From: Clostridia bacterium
GTDB lineage: Bacteria; Bacillota; Clostridia; Oscillospirales; CAG-272
Assembly (NCBI GenBank): GCA_900769475.1
Contig: CAAGGQ010000225.1
Span: 1 to 24,356 of the forward strand
DNA: 24,356 nt
Reading direction: 5' to 3'
Below the pieces are notes generated by a model, which did not search any database, was not told the origin of the DNA, and saw nothing but the letters and a program-made list of their open reading frames with translations. How positions within the stretch are numbered: position 1 is the stretch's first letter; the number at the start of each line of letters is the position of its first letter. The translations under genes were made by a program, and so were the position numbers. Below are positions 1 to 7,429 of this stretch, one piece after another.

Positions 1-12
1 CTCCCTCGCGTA

Positions 13-1428
13 TCAGAACGCGATCTTCTTCTCGATATAGTCCTTGAGCTCGGCGATCGGGATACGAACCTGCTCCATGGTATCACGGTCACGAACGGTA
101 ACGCAGTTGTCGGCTTCCTTGGTGTCGTCGCCCACCGTTTCAAAGTCTACGGTAATGCAAAGAGGAGTACCGATCTCGTCCTCGCGGCGATATCTCTTAC
201 CAATGGATCCGGTTTCGTCGTAGTCCACCATGAAATACTTGGAAAGCTCGTCGTAGATCTCCCCTGCCTTATCCGCCAGCTTCTTGGAAAGGGGCAGCAC
301 GGCGGCCTTGAAGGGCGCCAGGGCGGGATGCAGGTGCAGAACGGTACGAACGTCGTTCTTGGCCTCGTCGATCACTTCCTCGTCGTAAGCGTCTACCAGG
401 AAAGCAAGGGCCACGCGGTCAGCGCCCAGGGAGGGCTCGATGACGTAGGGAATGTAGTGCTGGTTGGTCTCCTGATCAAAGTAGGTCATATCCTTACCGC
501 TGTGGGTCTGGTGCTGACCCAGATCGTAGTCGGTACGGTCGGCAATGCCCCAGAGCTCGCCCCATCCAAAGGGGAAGAGGAACTCAAAGTCAGTGGTTGC
601 CTTGGAGTAGAAGCAGAGCTCCTCGGGATCGTGGTCACGCAGACGGAGATTCTCGTCGCGCATACCCAGATTCAGAAGGAACTTGTGGCAGTAATCCTTC
701 CAATAAGCAAACCACTCCAGGTCGGTGCCGGGCTTGCAGAAGAACTCCAGCTCCATTTGCTCGAACTCACGGGTACGGAACACAAAGTTGCCGGGGGTGA
801 TCTCGTTACGGAAGGACTTACCGATCTGCGCAATACCGAAGGGCAGCTTTTTACGGGTGGAACGCTGTGCCGCGGGGAAGTTTACAAAAATACCCTGAGC
901 GGTCTCGGGACGGAGGTACACGGTGTTGGTGTTGTCCTCGGTTACACCAATAAAGGTCTTGAACATCAGGTTGAACTTCTTAATATCGGCAAAGTTGGTG
1001 CTTCCGCACTGAGGGCAAACGATGCCCTTTTCCTTGATATAGTCGGCCATCTGCTCAAAGCTCCAGCCGGCAGGGTTGTCCTCTAAACCGTTCTGGAAGG
1101 CGTAGTCCTCAATGAGCTTATCGGCGCGATGACGCATCTTGCACTGCTTGCAGTCCATCAGAGGGTCGGAGAATCCGCCCACGTGTCCCGAAGCCACCCA
1201 GGCCTGGGGATTCATAATGATAGCGCTATCCAGACCCACGTTGTAGCGGCTCTCCTGCACGAACTTCTTCCACCAGGCGCGCTTAACGTTGTTCTTGAAC
1301 TCCACGCCGAGAGGGCCGTAGTCCCAGGAATTGGCCAGACCGCCGTAGATCTCGGATCCGGGGAAAATAAAGCCACGGGTCTTGCAAAGGGCAACGATCT
1401 TGTCCATTGTCTTTTCAGTATTCTTCAT
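13..1428 (-). CDS. glyS: Glycine--tRNA ligase, single-chain homodimeric class II type
   Basis: Cytoplasmic enzyme that charges tRNA-Gly with glycine. The 471-residue product has the class II core: PETAQGIF (residues 174-181), motif 2 FRNEITP with RTREFEQMELEFF (206-230), and motif 3 around EPSLGADR (331-338), followed by the C-terminal anticodon-binding region. Two CxxC pairs (C93/C96 and C138/C141) look like a zinc knuckle. Length fits the alpha2 family rather than the two-gene GlyQ/GlyS type. An open frame runs 62 codons further upstream, but the ATG at 1428 is preceded by GGAGTG at 7-8 nt, and a consensus promoter lies inside that extension, so 1428 is the start. The leader is only about 30 nt, too short for the T-box often found on Bacillota synthetase genes. 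Divergent from the M20 peptidase. The symbol follows common use for the single-chain enzyme. Confidence 0.96.
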   Translation of the reverse strand: MKNTEKTMDKIVALCKTRGFIFPGSEIYGGLANSWDYGPLGVEFKNNVKRAWWKKFVQESRYNVGLDSAIIMNPQAWVASGHVGGFSDPLMDCKQCKMRHRADKLIEDYAFQNGLEDNPAGWSFEQMADYIKEKGIVCPQCGSTNFADIKKFNLMFKTFIGVTEDNTNTVYLRPETAQGIFVNFPAAQRSTRKKLPFGIAQIGKSFRNEITPGNFVFRTREFEQMELEFFCKPGTDLEWFAYWKDYCHKFLLNLGMRDENLRLRDHDPEELCFYSKATTDFEFLFPFGWGELWGIADRTDYDLGQHQTHSGKDMTYFDQETNQHYIPYVIEPSLGADRVALAFLVDAYDEEVIDEAKNDVRTVLHLHPALAPFKAAVLPLSKKLADKAGEIYDELSKYFMVDYDETGSIGKRYRREDEIGTPLCITVDFETVGDDTKEADNCVTVRDRDTMEQVRIPIAELKDYIEKKIAF

Positions 1429-1462
1429 ATCGATCACTCCTAAATAGATATCATAATAAGTT

Positions 1463-1491
1463 ATTATACCATTTTCCCATGGGATTGTCAA
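1463..1491 (-). promoter_or_regulatory. Sigma-A promoter of glycyl-tRNA synthetase
   Basis: On the minus strand TTGACA (1491-1486) and TATAAT (1468-1463) are separated by 17 bp, a perfect consensus. Transcription would start near 1456, leaving a short leader. The -10 box forms half of a dyad (1453-1467: ATAATAA, one base, TTATTAT). Confidence 0.88.
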
Positions 1492-1536
1492 TACCTGCGG
1501 CAAAGAAAAAGGGGAGCAAAGCATCGAAAAACCTTC

Positions 1537-1565
1537 TTTACAAAATCCCCGATCTGTTGTATAAT
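1537..1565 (+). promoter_or_regulatory. Sigma-A promoter of the M20 peptidase gene
   Basis: TTTACA (1537-1542), a 17-bp spacer, then TATAAT (1560-1565). The ribosome site AAGGAGGA (1583-1590) precedes the ATG at 1595. It points away from the glycyl-tRNA synthetase promoter, and the two -35 boxes are about 45 bp apart. Confidence 0.85.
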
Positions 1566-1594
1566 ATAAACAGAAACCAATCAAGGAGGATCCC

Positions 1595-2755
1595 ATGGAA
1601 TATACACTCCCCAAAGCCGCGCTGGACTATCTGCGCGCCCACGAGGAAGACACCCTGGAATTGATCGAAGCCCTTTGCAACATCCCCGCCCCCTCGGGAC
1701 AGGAGGGCGCGCGTGCCGCCTTTTGCAAGGATTGGCTCACCGCCAAGGGGGCCAAGGGCGTTTATATGGACGAAGCTCTGAACACCCTCTATCCCGTGCA
1801 CTGTGACGGACGGGATGACATCGTCCTCTTTCTGGCCCACACCGATACCGTCTTTCCCGATACCACCCCTATGCCCTTCCATCGGAATGAGGAATTTCTC
1901 TACGCCCCCGGCGTTGGGGACGATACCACCTGCCTGGCCCAACTGTTAACGGTGGCAGGCTACGTGGCGCAAAGCCAAAGTATCCCCGATTGTGGCATCC
2001 TCTTTGCCGCCAACGTGGGAGAGGAGGGCCTCGGAAATCTCAAAGGAATCCGACAGATCATGAAGGACTACGCCGGAAGGATCCGCGCGGTCTATTCCTT
2101 TGATTGGCAATATACTGCCTTTGTAAACAAATGCGTAGGCTCCCATCGGTATGAGATCGACCTTGCCACCGAGGGAGGGCACTCCTTTGGCGCCTTTGGC
2201 AACCGCAACGCCATTGCCGCCGCGGCAGATCTGGTGTGCGCCCTCTACCGCTGTCCCCTCCCTGTGCACGGCGAAAGCCGCACCACCTACAATGTGGGCA
2301 CCATTGAGGGCGGCACCTCGGTCAACACCATTGCGCAGAACGCCAAGCTCCTTTACGAATACCGCTCCGACAGTGCCGAATGTTTGGAGGAGATGCGGCA
2401 GTTCTTTGAGGCCACCGTGGCCGATGCCCGCGCCCGCGGCACCGCCGAGATCACCGTGACTCCCGTGGGCGACCGTCCCTGCGGCGGTCGGGTAGACGAG
2501 GCCCTCTTGGCGCGCATGAGCGAGGACGTGATCCGCATCTCGCAAAAGCATTCGGGACTTCCCTGCACGGCACAATCGGGGTCCACCGATTGCAACATTC
2601 CCATGTCCCTGGGGGTTCCCGCCGTATGCGTGGGCACCTATCTGGGCAGCGGACAGCACACCCGCGAGGAAAAGGTGCTTCTCTCCAGCATCCCCGTGGG
2701 CTCCAGGATCGTTGCCGAGCTGGTGCTTTCCCATTTCCGGGAATCCAAAAAATAA
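1595..2755 (+). CDS. M20 family metallopeptidase (ArgE/DapE/PepT-like)
   Basis: Predicted di-zinc aminoacylase or peptidase acting on a small peptide or N-acylated substrate in the cytoplasm (no signal peptide). Of 386 residues, the M20 metal site is visible in order: AHTDTV with H82 and D84, GVGDDTT with the bridging Asp (109/110), GEEG with the catalytic and ligand Glu (143/144), a likely Asp in SFDWQ (about 170), and C-terminal H355 in SGQHTREE. The dimerisation-domain GGHSFG (194-199) is also typical. The N-terminal phrase IPAPSGQEG resembles PepT-like members. Substrate cannot be told from sequence. It is the only plus-strand gene, with its own promoter and ribosome site, and converges on the esterase gene across a shared bidirectional terminator. 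Confidence 0.88.
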   Translation: MEYTLPKAALDYLRAHEEDTLELIEALCNIPAPSGQEGARAAFCKDWLTAKGAKGVYMDEALNTLYPVHCDGRDDIVLFLAHTDTVFPDTTPMPFHRNEEFLYAPGVGDDTTCLAQLLTVAGYVAQSQSIPDCGILFAANVGEEGLGNLKGIRQIMKDYAGRIRAVYSFDWQYTAFVNKCVGSHRYEIDLATEGGHSFGAFGNRNAIAAAADLVCALYRCPLPVHGESRTTYNVGTIEGGTSVNTIAQNAKLLYEYRSDSAECLEEMRQFFEATVADARARGTAEITVTPVGDRPCGGRVDEALLARMSEDVIRISQKHSGLPCTAQSGSTDCNIPMSLGVPAVCVGTYLGSGQHTREEKVLLSSIPVGSRIVAELVLSHFRESKK

Positions 2756-2764
2756 ACAAAAATC

Positions 2765-2812
2765 CCCCTTTCTGCCGAGGATCGGAAACCTCGACAGAAA
2801 GGGGTGATTTTT
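2765..2812. terminator. Bidirectional terminator between convergent genes
   Basis: Arms 2765-2780 and 2789-2804 pair over 15 of 16 positions around an 8-nt loop. On plus the hairpin is followed by TGATTTTTTT, serving the M20 gene. On minus it is followed by a T-rich run extending into 2755-2764, serving the esterase gene, whose stop is at 2813. Confidence 0.88.
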
Positions 2813-4000
2813 TTACTTTGCCAGCAGCTTCTCCAGGAAGGCGGCAAGCTCGGTGGCCATGCGCTCGGAGGTCTCAATGTTGGGATGGGTTCCGTCACCG
2901 CCCATGGCCGTGGTAGCCGAGGCGTTGGACAGCTTACAAATATACAGTCCCGCGCTCTCACCGCCCAGGTCTGCCACAATGGTGGGAATGGAGCTGTTAT
3001 AGTACTTTCCCGCGGTGTAGCCCGTGAGCAGAACGATGGGAACCTCGGTTCCGTATTTTTCACGGAGGAGGTGGATCATGTTGGTCAACTCGGTGCGGAA
3101 AATGGGCTGGGTGGCGTTGCTTCCGTCGTTCACGCCCTGCTCGATGATCACCGCGTCGGGGATCCGCTCAAAGGAGTACTTGGGGATCCCGGGAAGCAGA
3201 TGTCCGTCGGGACTGTTGGTGGGCAGGCTGTATTGCGCACCGCAGTATTCGATGATGTCCTTCATCCAAAAGCTGCGCTTGTTTTTGGTCAGACCAATGC
3301 CGCCACAGCCCACCAGGCTCATATCGGCGTTCAGCTTTTCGGCGGTGAGCCAACCAAAGGCCTGGGTGGAATCGGAGTTTTGCACACTGCTCCCGCCCAT
3401 GCGCACGTTGGAGCCGTTGAGAATGCTATCCCCGTAGAACTCCAGGAAGAGCTCCCGCTGGTCGGGCTTGGGCAAAAAGCTGCCCTGAACGGTGACACTT
3501 CCAAAGGAGGCGTTCCCCCAAATGAACTGGGTGGCATCCACGATGCAAAACTCGTGATAGCCCCGGGGAAGGTCTCTTGCAATGCGCACCGAGAGACCCT
3601 TGGCATCGGTCAGCACCGGCTCCATGTTGCTGCGAACTCCATCGATATACACGGTGAAGCGGACGGTGCGATGGGTATTGATCTCAATGCGCACGTCGCC
3701 CTCACACTCGGCGGCAAAGCGAATGCCCGAGCAGGCAAAGTCCATTTGAAACTGCCCCTCGCTGTTCACGTAGGTTCGGCCGAGGGGATCGAAAATATCG
3801 TCCAAATGCTCGGCCACCTCCAGCACCTGCTCCTCGTAGGACACCGGGGGCTCGGTGGTGGCGGGTACGGCGGTGATGGGAGAGGGCGCGGCCCCTTGGG
3901 TAGTGGTGACCGGATCCTTTTGCGCCGTCGCGCAGGCCACCAGGGTTGCGGCCAATCCCAGAAGCAAGCCCACGGCCAATCCAAATTTCCAAATATGCAT
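2813..4000 (-). CDS. Lipoprotein SGNH-fold esterase, carbohydrate esterase family 2-like
   Basis: Predicted surface-anchored deacetylase of polysaccharide or oligosaccharide acetyl esters. The 395-residue product starts with a lipoprotein signal (charged start, hydrophobic 6-20, lipobox TLVAC, Cys23) and a Thr/Pro-rich linker to about residue 55. A beta-rich N-terminal domain follows (about 70-180), then an SGNH domain with FYGDS (S192 nucleophile), GVND (N291) and GGDGTHPN (D369, H372). This two-domain order matches CE2 acetylxylan esterases. Start at 4000 has TAGGAG five bases upstream. No convincing promoter lies in the 95 bp upstream, so it may be transcribed by read-through past the 4052-4082 hairpin from the amino-acid transporter operon. 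Exact substrate unknown. Confidence 0.82.
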   Translation of the reverse strand: MHIWKFGLAVGLLLGLAATLVACATAQKDPVTTTQGAAPSPITAVPATTEPPVSYEEQVLEVAEHLDDIFDPLGRTYVNSEGQFQMDFACSGIRFAAECEGDVRIEINTHRTVRFTVYIDGVRSNMEPVLTDAKGLSVRIARDLPRGYHEFCIVDATQFIWGNASFGSVTVQGSFLPKPDQRELFLEFYGDSILNGSNVRMGGSSVQNSDSTQAFGWLTAEKLNADMSLVGCGGIGLTKNKRSFWMKDIIEYCGAQYSLPTNSPDGHLLPGIPKYSFERIPDAVIIEQGVNDGSNATQPIFRTELTNMIHLLREKYGTEVPIVLLTGYTAGKYYNSSIPTIVADLGGESAGLYICKLSNASATTAMGGDGTHPNIETSERMATELAAFLEKLLAK

Positions 4001-4051
4001 TTTTTCTCCTATTCTCCGCGATTCCTCGAGGACACGGTAATGGATGACAAA

Positions 4052-4082
4052 GGGAAGGCTCTTCGGTATGAAGCGCCTTCCC
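4052..4082 (-). terminator. Hairpin after amino-acid ABC operon, possible attenuating terminator
   Basis: Arms 4052-4064 and 4070-4082 pair (GGGAAGGC and CTTC segments with one mismatch) around a 5-nt loop. The minus-strand T-tract is weak (TTTGTC). It may be a leaky terminator that lets some transcription into the esterase gene. Confidence 0.55.
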
Positions 4083-4095
4083 TCCTCTGTTTGTT

Positions 4096-4905
4096 TTAAG
4101 CTTCGTTTGCCTCACTGTGACGCAGAAAGGCGGCCAGCTTGGCAGATTTTGGATGATGGAACAGCTCCTCGGGAGCACCTTCCTCCTCGATCAGACCGTC
4201 GGCAAAGAAGACCACGCGGTCGGCCACGTGGCGGGCGAACTCCATCTCGTGAGTCACCACCAGCATGGTTCTTCCCTGCTCCTTGAGCTCCTTGATCACA
4301 CGGAGCACCTCCCCCGTAAGCTCGGGGTCCAGAGCGCTGGTGGGCTCATCGAAGCAAAGAATGGCAGGCTCCTGGGCCAGAGCGCGGGCAATGGCCACGC
4401 GCTGCTGCTGTCCGCCCGAGAGCTGGCAGGGGTAATTCTTCATCTTATCCGCCAATCCCACCCCGGCAAGGAGCTGCTCTGCGCGGGCACGGTTCTCCTC
4501 CAGCCCCTTGGCAATGGCCTCGCGGCGCGCTTTTCCAAAGGGAATCCCCGCGCGGATCTTCTCCTTGGTGCGCAGCTGCAGGGGAAGATACACGTTCTCC
4601 AGAGCTGTGTACTGGGGGAAGAGATTGAAGGATTGGAATACCAGTCCCATTTGCAGTCGCATCTCGCGGATCTGCTTTTGGGTATAGCTGTTTTGTGCAT
4701 CGAAGGAAAATCCGTTTTGCACCGAAATGGTTCCTTCGTTGGCCATCTCCAAGAAATTCAAGCAACGCAGGAAGGTGGTCTTTCCTCCGCCGGAGGAACC
4801 GATCACCGCCACCACCTCGCCCTCCTCCATGGAAAAATCAATACCATGAAGCACGCGGGTATTTCCAAATTGCTTTTTTAATTGTTTTACCTCAAAAAAT
4901 GCCAT
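4096..4905 (-). CDS. Polar amino-acid ABC transporter, ATP-binding protein
   Basis: Cytoplasmic ATPase of a His/Gln/Glu/Arg-type amino-acid importer. Motifs in order: Walker A GSSGGGKTT (36-44), Q-loop VFQSFN (Q91), signature LSGGQQQR (162-169), Walker B ILCFDEP (182-188), D-loop SALD, H-loop VTHE (H219). At 269 residues it is longer than the usual 240 or so; the excess is a basic insertion at about 115-138 after LQLRTKEK, in the helical region before the signature. The start at 4905 follows GAGGTG, which overlaps the stop of the permease gene 9 bp upstream, indicating coupled translation. Last gene of the three-gene operon. Substrate not assignable beyond polar amino acid. Confidence 0.93.
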   Translation of the reverse strand: MAFFEVKQLKKQFGNTRVLHGIDFSMEEGEVVAVIGSSGGGKTTFLRCLNFLEMANEGTISVQNGFSFDAQNSYTQKQIREMRLQMGLVFQSFNLFPQYTALENVYLPLQLRTKEKIRAGIPFGKARREAIAKGLEENRARAEQLLAGVGLADKMKNYPCQLSGGQQQRVAIARALAQEPAILCFDEPTSALDPELTGEVLRVIKELKEQGRTMLVVTHEMEFARHVADRVVFFADGLIEEEGAPEELFHHPKSAKLAAFLRHSEANEA

Positions 4906-4914
4906 GCCGTCACC

Positions 4915-5574
4915 TCACACCTTGTAGTAGGAGAGCTTCTGCTCGCAATAGCGGAACAGCAGGGTCAGCCCGCCCACAAAGAGCAGGAAGAACACGGCAA
5001 TGTAGAACAGCGGCCAGATCAGTCCGCGGGACAAAAAATCCATTTCGTTTACAAAGAAGATCTCGGCCACGGCAATGACCCGTGCCAGGGAGGTATCCTT
5101 GACCAGGGTAATGACCTCGTTGCTCATGGGCGCCAGGATACGCTTGACCACCTGCATCAGAATAACGGTGAAGAAGGTCTCCCGCGCGGTCATACCCAGC
5201 ACCTGTGCCGCCTCGTACTGTCCCCGAGGGGTTCCCTCGATTCCACCGCGGTAGATCTCGGAGAAATAGCAGGCGTAGTTGATCACAAAGGCAACCAACG
5301 CCGCGAGAAACCGGCCATGATCGCCCCCGAAAAGCTGCACCTGAAAGAGCATACCGGGAACGTAGAAGACCACGAAGAGCTGGAGCATCAAGGGAGTTCC
5401 CCGAATGATCCAAACCACCGTGCGGCAAAGCCAGGACAGAGGCTTGAACTTGGACATCGATCCAAAGGCAATGATCAGCCCCAGGGGAAGGGAGAAAACC
5501 AGAGTAAGCAGAAAGAGTAAGCAGGTAACGCCAAAGCCCTCAAAGAGGGTTGCGGTAATTTGCCAAAAGCCCAT
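4915..5574 (-). CDS. Polar amino-acid ABC transporter, permease
   Basis: Integral membrane subunit, 219 residues, of the HisMQ/GlnP permease type. It has several hydrophobic helices, the RGTPLMLQL signature (58-66), and an EAA cytoplasmic loop starting EAAQVLGM (121-128) that docks on the ATPase. Only two bases separate its ATG from the binding-protein stop codon and the upstream ribosome site is poor (AATAAGA), so translation probably depends on coupling to the gene before it. A single permease gene suggests it works as a homodimer. Confidence 0.93.
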   Translation of the reverse strand: MGFWQITATLFEGFGVTCLLFLLTLVFSLPLGLIIAFGSMSKFKPLSWLCRTVVWIIRGTPLMLQLFVVFYVPGMLFQVQLFGGDHGRFLAALVAFVINYACYFSEIYRGGIEGTPRGQYEAAQVLGMTARETFFTVILMQVVKRILAPMSNEVITLVKDTSLARVIAVAEIFFVNEMDFLSRGLIWPLFYIAVFFLLFVGGLTLLFRYCEQKLSYYKV

Positions 5575-5576
5575 TC

Positions 5577-6401
5577 TTATTTTTCGCCAATATTCGCGAT
5601 CAGATCGTTGGTCAGGCCGTACTTTTCAGCCAGAGCGGCAAGGGTTCCGTCCTTGGAGAGCTTCTCGATGGCCTCGTTGATCTTTGCGGTCAGATCACTG
5701 CCCTTGCGGCAACCAATGGCGTATACCTCGGACTCAGGCTGGTGCGCGTTGTTGATGGAAAGAGCGGCATAATCGCCTACGCCAACCATAGCCTTGGCCA
5801 TCTGGTAGTCGATGACAGCAAAATCAGCGTTTCCGGCAACCACTTCCATCAGCGCGGAGGCCTGGGAGGTAAAGGTTGTGATCTTATCCTCGGAGCCGGC
5901 CAGCTCAATAGCAACTCCCTCACCGGAGGAGCCGCCCTCGGCAACACCCTTCAGACCTTTGAAGGCTTCCTTGGTGTTCAGGGTAGCAACCTTATCGGCC
6001 TTGGTAACCACGCACTGACGGTTCTCCAGGTATGCATGGGTAAAATCTACGTACTCGGTACGGGACACGCCGTCACTCTCCAGACCGTAGGTAAAGCCGT
6101 TCCAAATCAGATCGATGGCACCGCCGTTGAGCTCGATATACTTATTGGGCCAGCTGATGACCTGGAACTTTGCCTCCAGACCCAGCTCCTTAGCTACAGC
6201 CTGTGCAAACTCGGTATCAAAGCCAACCAGAGAATCGTTCTCATCAAAGTAGTTCATAGGGGCATACACGGTAATACCGCATACAAAGTAGCCCTTTTCC
6301 TGTACCAGCTCCCAATCGCTCTTCTTTCCACAAGAAGAGAAGCCCAAAGCCATGGTGGCCAGCAGAACAACTGCCATAACAAGTGTTAAAATACGTTTCA
6401 T
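5577..6401 (-). CDS. Polar amino-acid ABC transporter, substrate-binding lipoprotein
   Basis: Extracytoplasmic solute-binding protein, family 3, 274 residues. Signal peptide 1-23 with lipobox GFSSC (Cys24); the F at -3 departs from the usual Leu. The mature part shows family phrases such as APMNYFDENDSLVGFD, then TYGLESD and YAIGCRKGSDL. First gene of the operon binding protein, permease, ATPase, with a perfect sigma-A promoter. Start at 6401 is preceded by AGAAAGGA. High expression of the binding protein relative to the membrane subunits would fit the weak ribosome site of the permease. The amino acid bound cannot be read from sequence. Confidence 0.93.
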   Translation of the reverse strand: MKRILTLVMAVVLLATMALGFSSCGKKSDWELVQEKGYFVCGITVYAPMNYFDENDSLVGFDTEFAQAVAKELGLEAKFQVISWPNKYIELNGGAIDLIWNGFTYGLESDGVSRTEYVDFTHAYLENRQCVVTKADKVATLNTKEAFKGLKGVAEGGSSGEGVAIELAGSEDKITTFTSQASALMEVVAGNADFAVIDYQMAKAMVGVGDYAALSINNAHQPESEVYAIGCRKGSDLTAKINEAIEKLSKDGTLAALAEKYGLTNDLIANIGEK

Positions 6402-6422
6402 AAGTTTGTTTCCTTTCTTTCA

Positions 6423-6438
6423 CTTTAGTTTGCTAAAG
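6423..6438. repeat. Inverted repeat in leader of the amino-acid transporter operon
   Basis: Perfect 6-bp arms CTTTAG / CTAAAG around TTTG, between the transcription start and the ribosome site of the binding-protein gene. Could be an operator or a small RNA hairpin. Confidence 0.45.
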
Positions 6439-6443
6439 CGTTA

Positions 6444-6459
6444 ATAATACAAGTATTAT
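6444..6459. promoter_or_regulatory. Dyad overlapping the -10 box of the amino-acid transporter promoter
   Basis: ATAATAC, two bases, GTATTAT: a perfect 7-bp dyad covering most of the -10 box and the predicted start site. It is a candidate repressor site, or a symmetric -10 that could fire in both directions. Confidence 0.45.
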
Positions 6460-6483
6460 ACACGATTTCTATTGGTTTGTCAA
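6455..6483 (-). promoter_or_regulatory. Perfect-consensus promoter of the amino-acid ABC operon
   Basis: Minus-strand TTGACA (6483-6478), 17-bp spacer, TATAAT (6460-6455). AT-rich sequence, including a tandem CATATAAAAA repeat at 6511-6530, lies upstream and may act like an UP element. Confidence 0.9.
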
Positions 6484-6510
6484 GGGCAGATTGAAAAAAG
6501 TTGAACAGAA

Positions 6511-6530
6511 CATATAAAAACATATAAAAA
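6511..6530. repeat. Tandem 10-bp repeat CATATAAAAA x2
   Basis: Two exact adjacent copies. They overlap the T-tract of the folD terminator and lie about 30-50 bp upstream of the -35 box of the amino-acid transporter promoter. Confidence 0.6.
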
Positions 6531-6560
6531 AGAGGAATCTTGAAAAATTCCTCTTTTTAT
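6528..6560. terminator. Bidirectional terminator after folD
   Basis: Arms 6532-6538 (GAGGAAT) and 6547-6553 (ATTCCTC) around an 8-nt loop, with T-runs on both sides. On minus it ends the four-gene operon of the M16 pair, lgt and folD. Confidence 0.85.
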
Positions 6561-6586
6561 TTTGCTATCATTCTCCCGTACGAGGC

Positions 6587-7429
6587 TTATTTTCCTGCCG
6601 CCGTGAGGGTGTTTTTGAGAAGCATGGTAATGGTCATGGGGCCCACGCCACCGGGAACCGGGGTGATGGCCGACGCAATGGGCTCCACCTCTGCAAAGTT
6701 CACGTCCCCCGTCAGCTTGCCGTCCGCCCGACGGTTCATGCCCACGTCAATAACCACCGCTCCCGGCTTGACCATATCGGCGCCCACAAAATCGGCGCGT
6801 CCGATGGCCACCACCAGAATGTCGGCCTGCTTGGTGATCTCCGCCAGGTTCTTGGTGCGGCTGTGGCAGACGGTCACCGTTCCATTGGCATGGAGCAGGA
6901 GCATGGCCATGGGCTTGCCCACAATGTTGGATCGTCCGATCACCACGCAGTTCTTGCCGGCAGGATCAATGCCGCTCCGCTCCAAAAGAGCCATCACACC
7001 CGCGGGGGTGCAGGGGAGAAAATCGTAATCTCCGATCATGATCTTGCCCACGTTATAGGGATGGAAGGCGTCCACGTCCTTGGCAGGATCGATGCGAAGC
7101 AGAACCTCGGTCTCATCCAAATGCCGCGGCAGAGGCAGCTGCACCAGGATGCCATGGATCTTTTCGTCGGCGTTGAGCTTGTCCACCAGAGCGTTCAGCT
7201 CTTCCTGCTTTGTTTGCTCGGGGAGGCGATGCACCTCGGAATAAAAGCCCACCTGCTCGCAGGCCAGCGCCTTGTTACGCACGTAGACCTGGGACGCAGG
7301 ATCCTCTCCCACGATCACCACCGCCAGCCCGGGGGCGTATCCCCGTGCGGCTACAAAGGACGCCGTTTCTGCTTTGATCTCCTCTCGGATCTGTGCCGAG
7401 ATTGCTTTACCGTCAATGCGAATTGCCAT
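6587..7429 (-). CDS. folD: Bifunctional methylenetetrahydrofolate dehydrogenase / cyclohydrolase
   Basis: Cytoplasmic one-carbon enzyme interconverting 5,10-methylene-, methenyl- and 10-formyl-tetrahydrofolate. The 280-residue length is normal. Family motifs: YVRNKA with catalytic K53, HGILVQLPLP (92-101), KDVDAFHP (117-124, catalytic Asp), IGRSNIVGKP (164-172, dinucleotide site), and the C-terminal PGGVGPMT (259-266). The usual DVDGFHP reads DVDAFHP here. The ATG at 7429 is six bases after GGAGGA and overlaps the end of lgt by 17 bp; the open frame continues upstream in a Lys/Arg-rich stretch that is simply the other frame of lgt. Last gene of the M16-M16-lgt-folD operon. Confidence 0.96.
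   Translation of the reverse strand: MAIRIDGKAISAQIREEIKAETASFVAARGYAPGLAVVIVGEDPASQVYVRNKALACEQVGFYSEVHRLPEQTKQEELNALVDKLNADEKIHGILVQLPLPRHLDETEVLLRIDPAKDVDAFHPYNVGKIMIGDYDFLPCTPAGVMALLERSGIDPAGKNCVVIGRSNIVGKPMAMLLLHANGTVTVCHSRTKNLAEITKQADILVVAIGRADFVGADMVKPGAVVIDVGMNRRADGKLTGDVNFAEVEPIASAITPVPGGVGPMTITMLLKNTLTAAGK

Noticed and set aside
1429..1462. T-box leader for glycyl-tRNA synthetase
   Set aside because: Only about 30 nt separate the promoter from the start codon, far too short for a T-box.
2804..4099. A 431-codon open frame on plus, opposite the CE2-like esterase
   Set aside because: Begins inside the T-run of a terminator and runs antisense to a gene with signal peptide and SGNH motifs.
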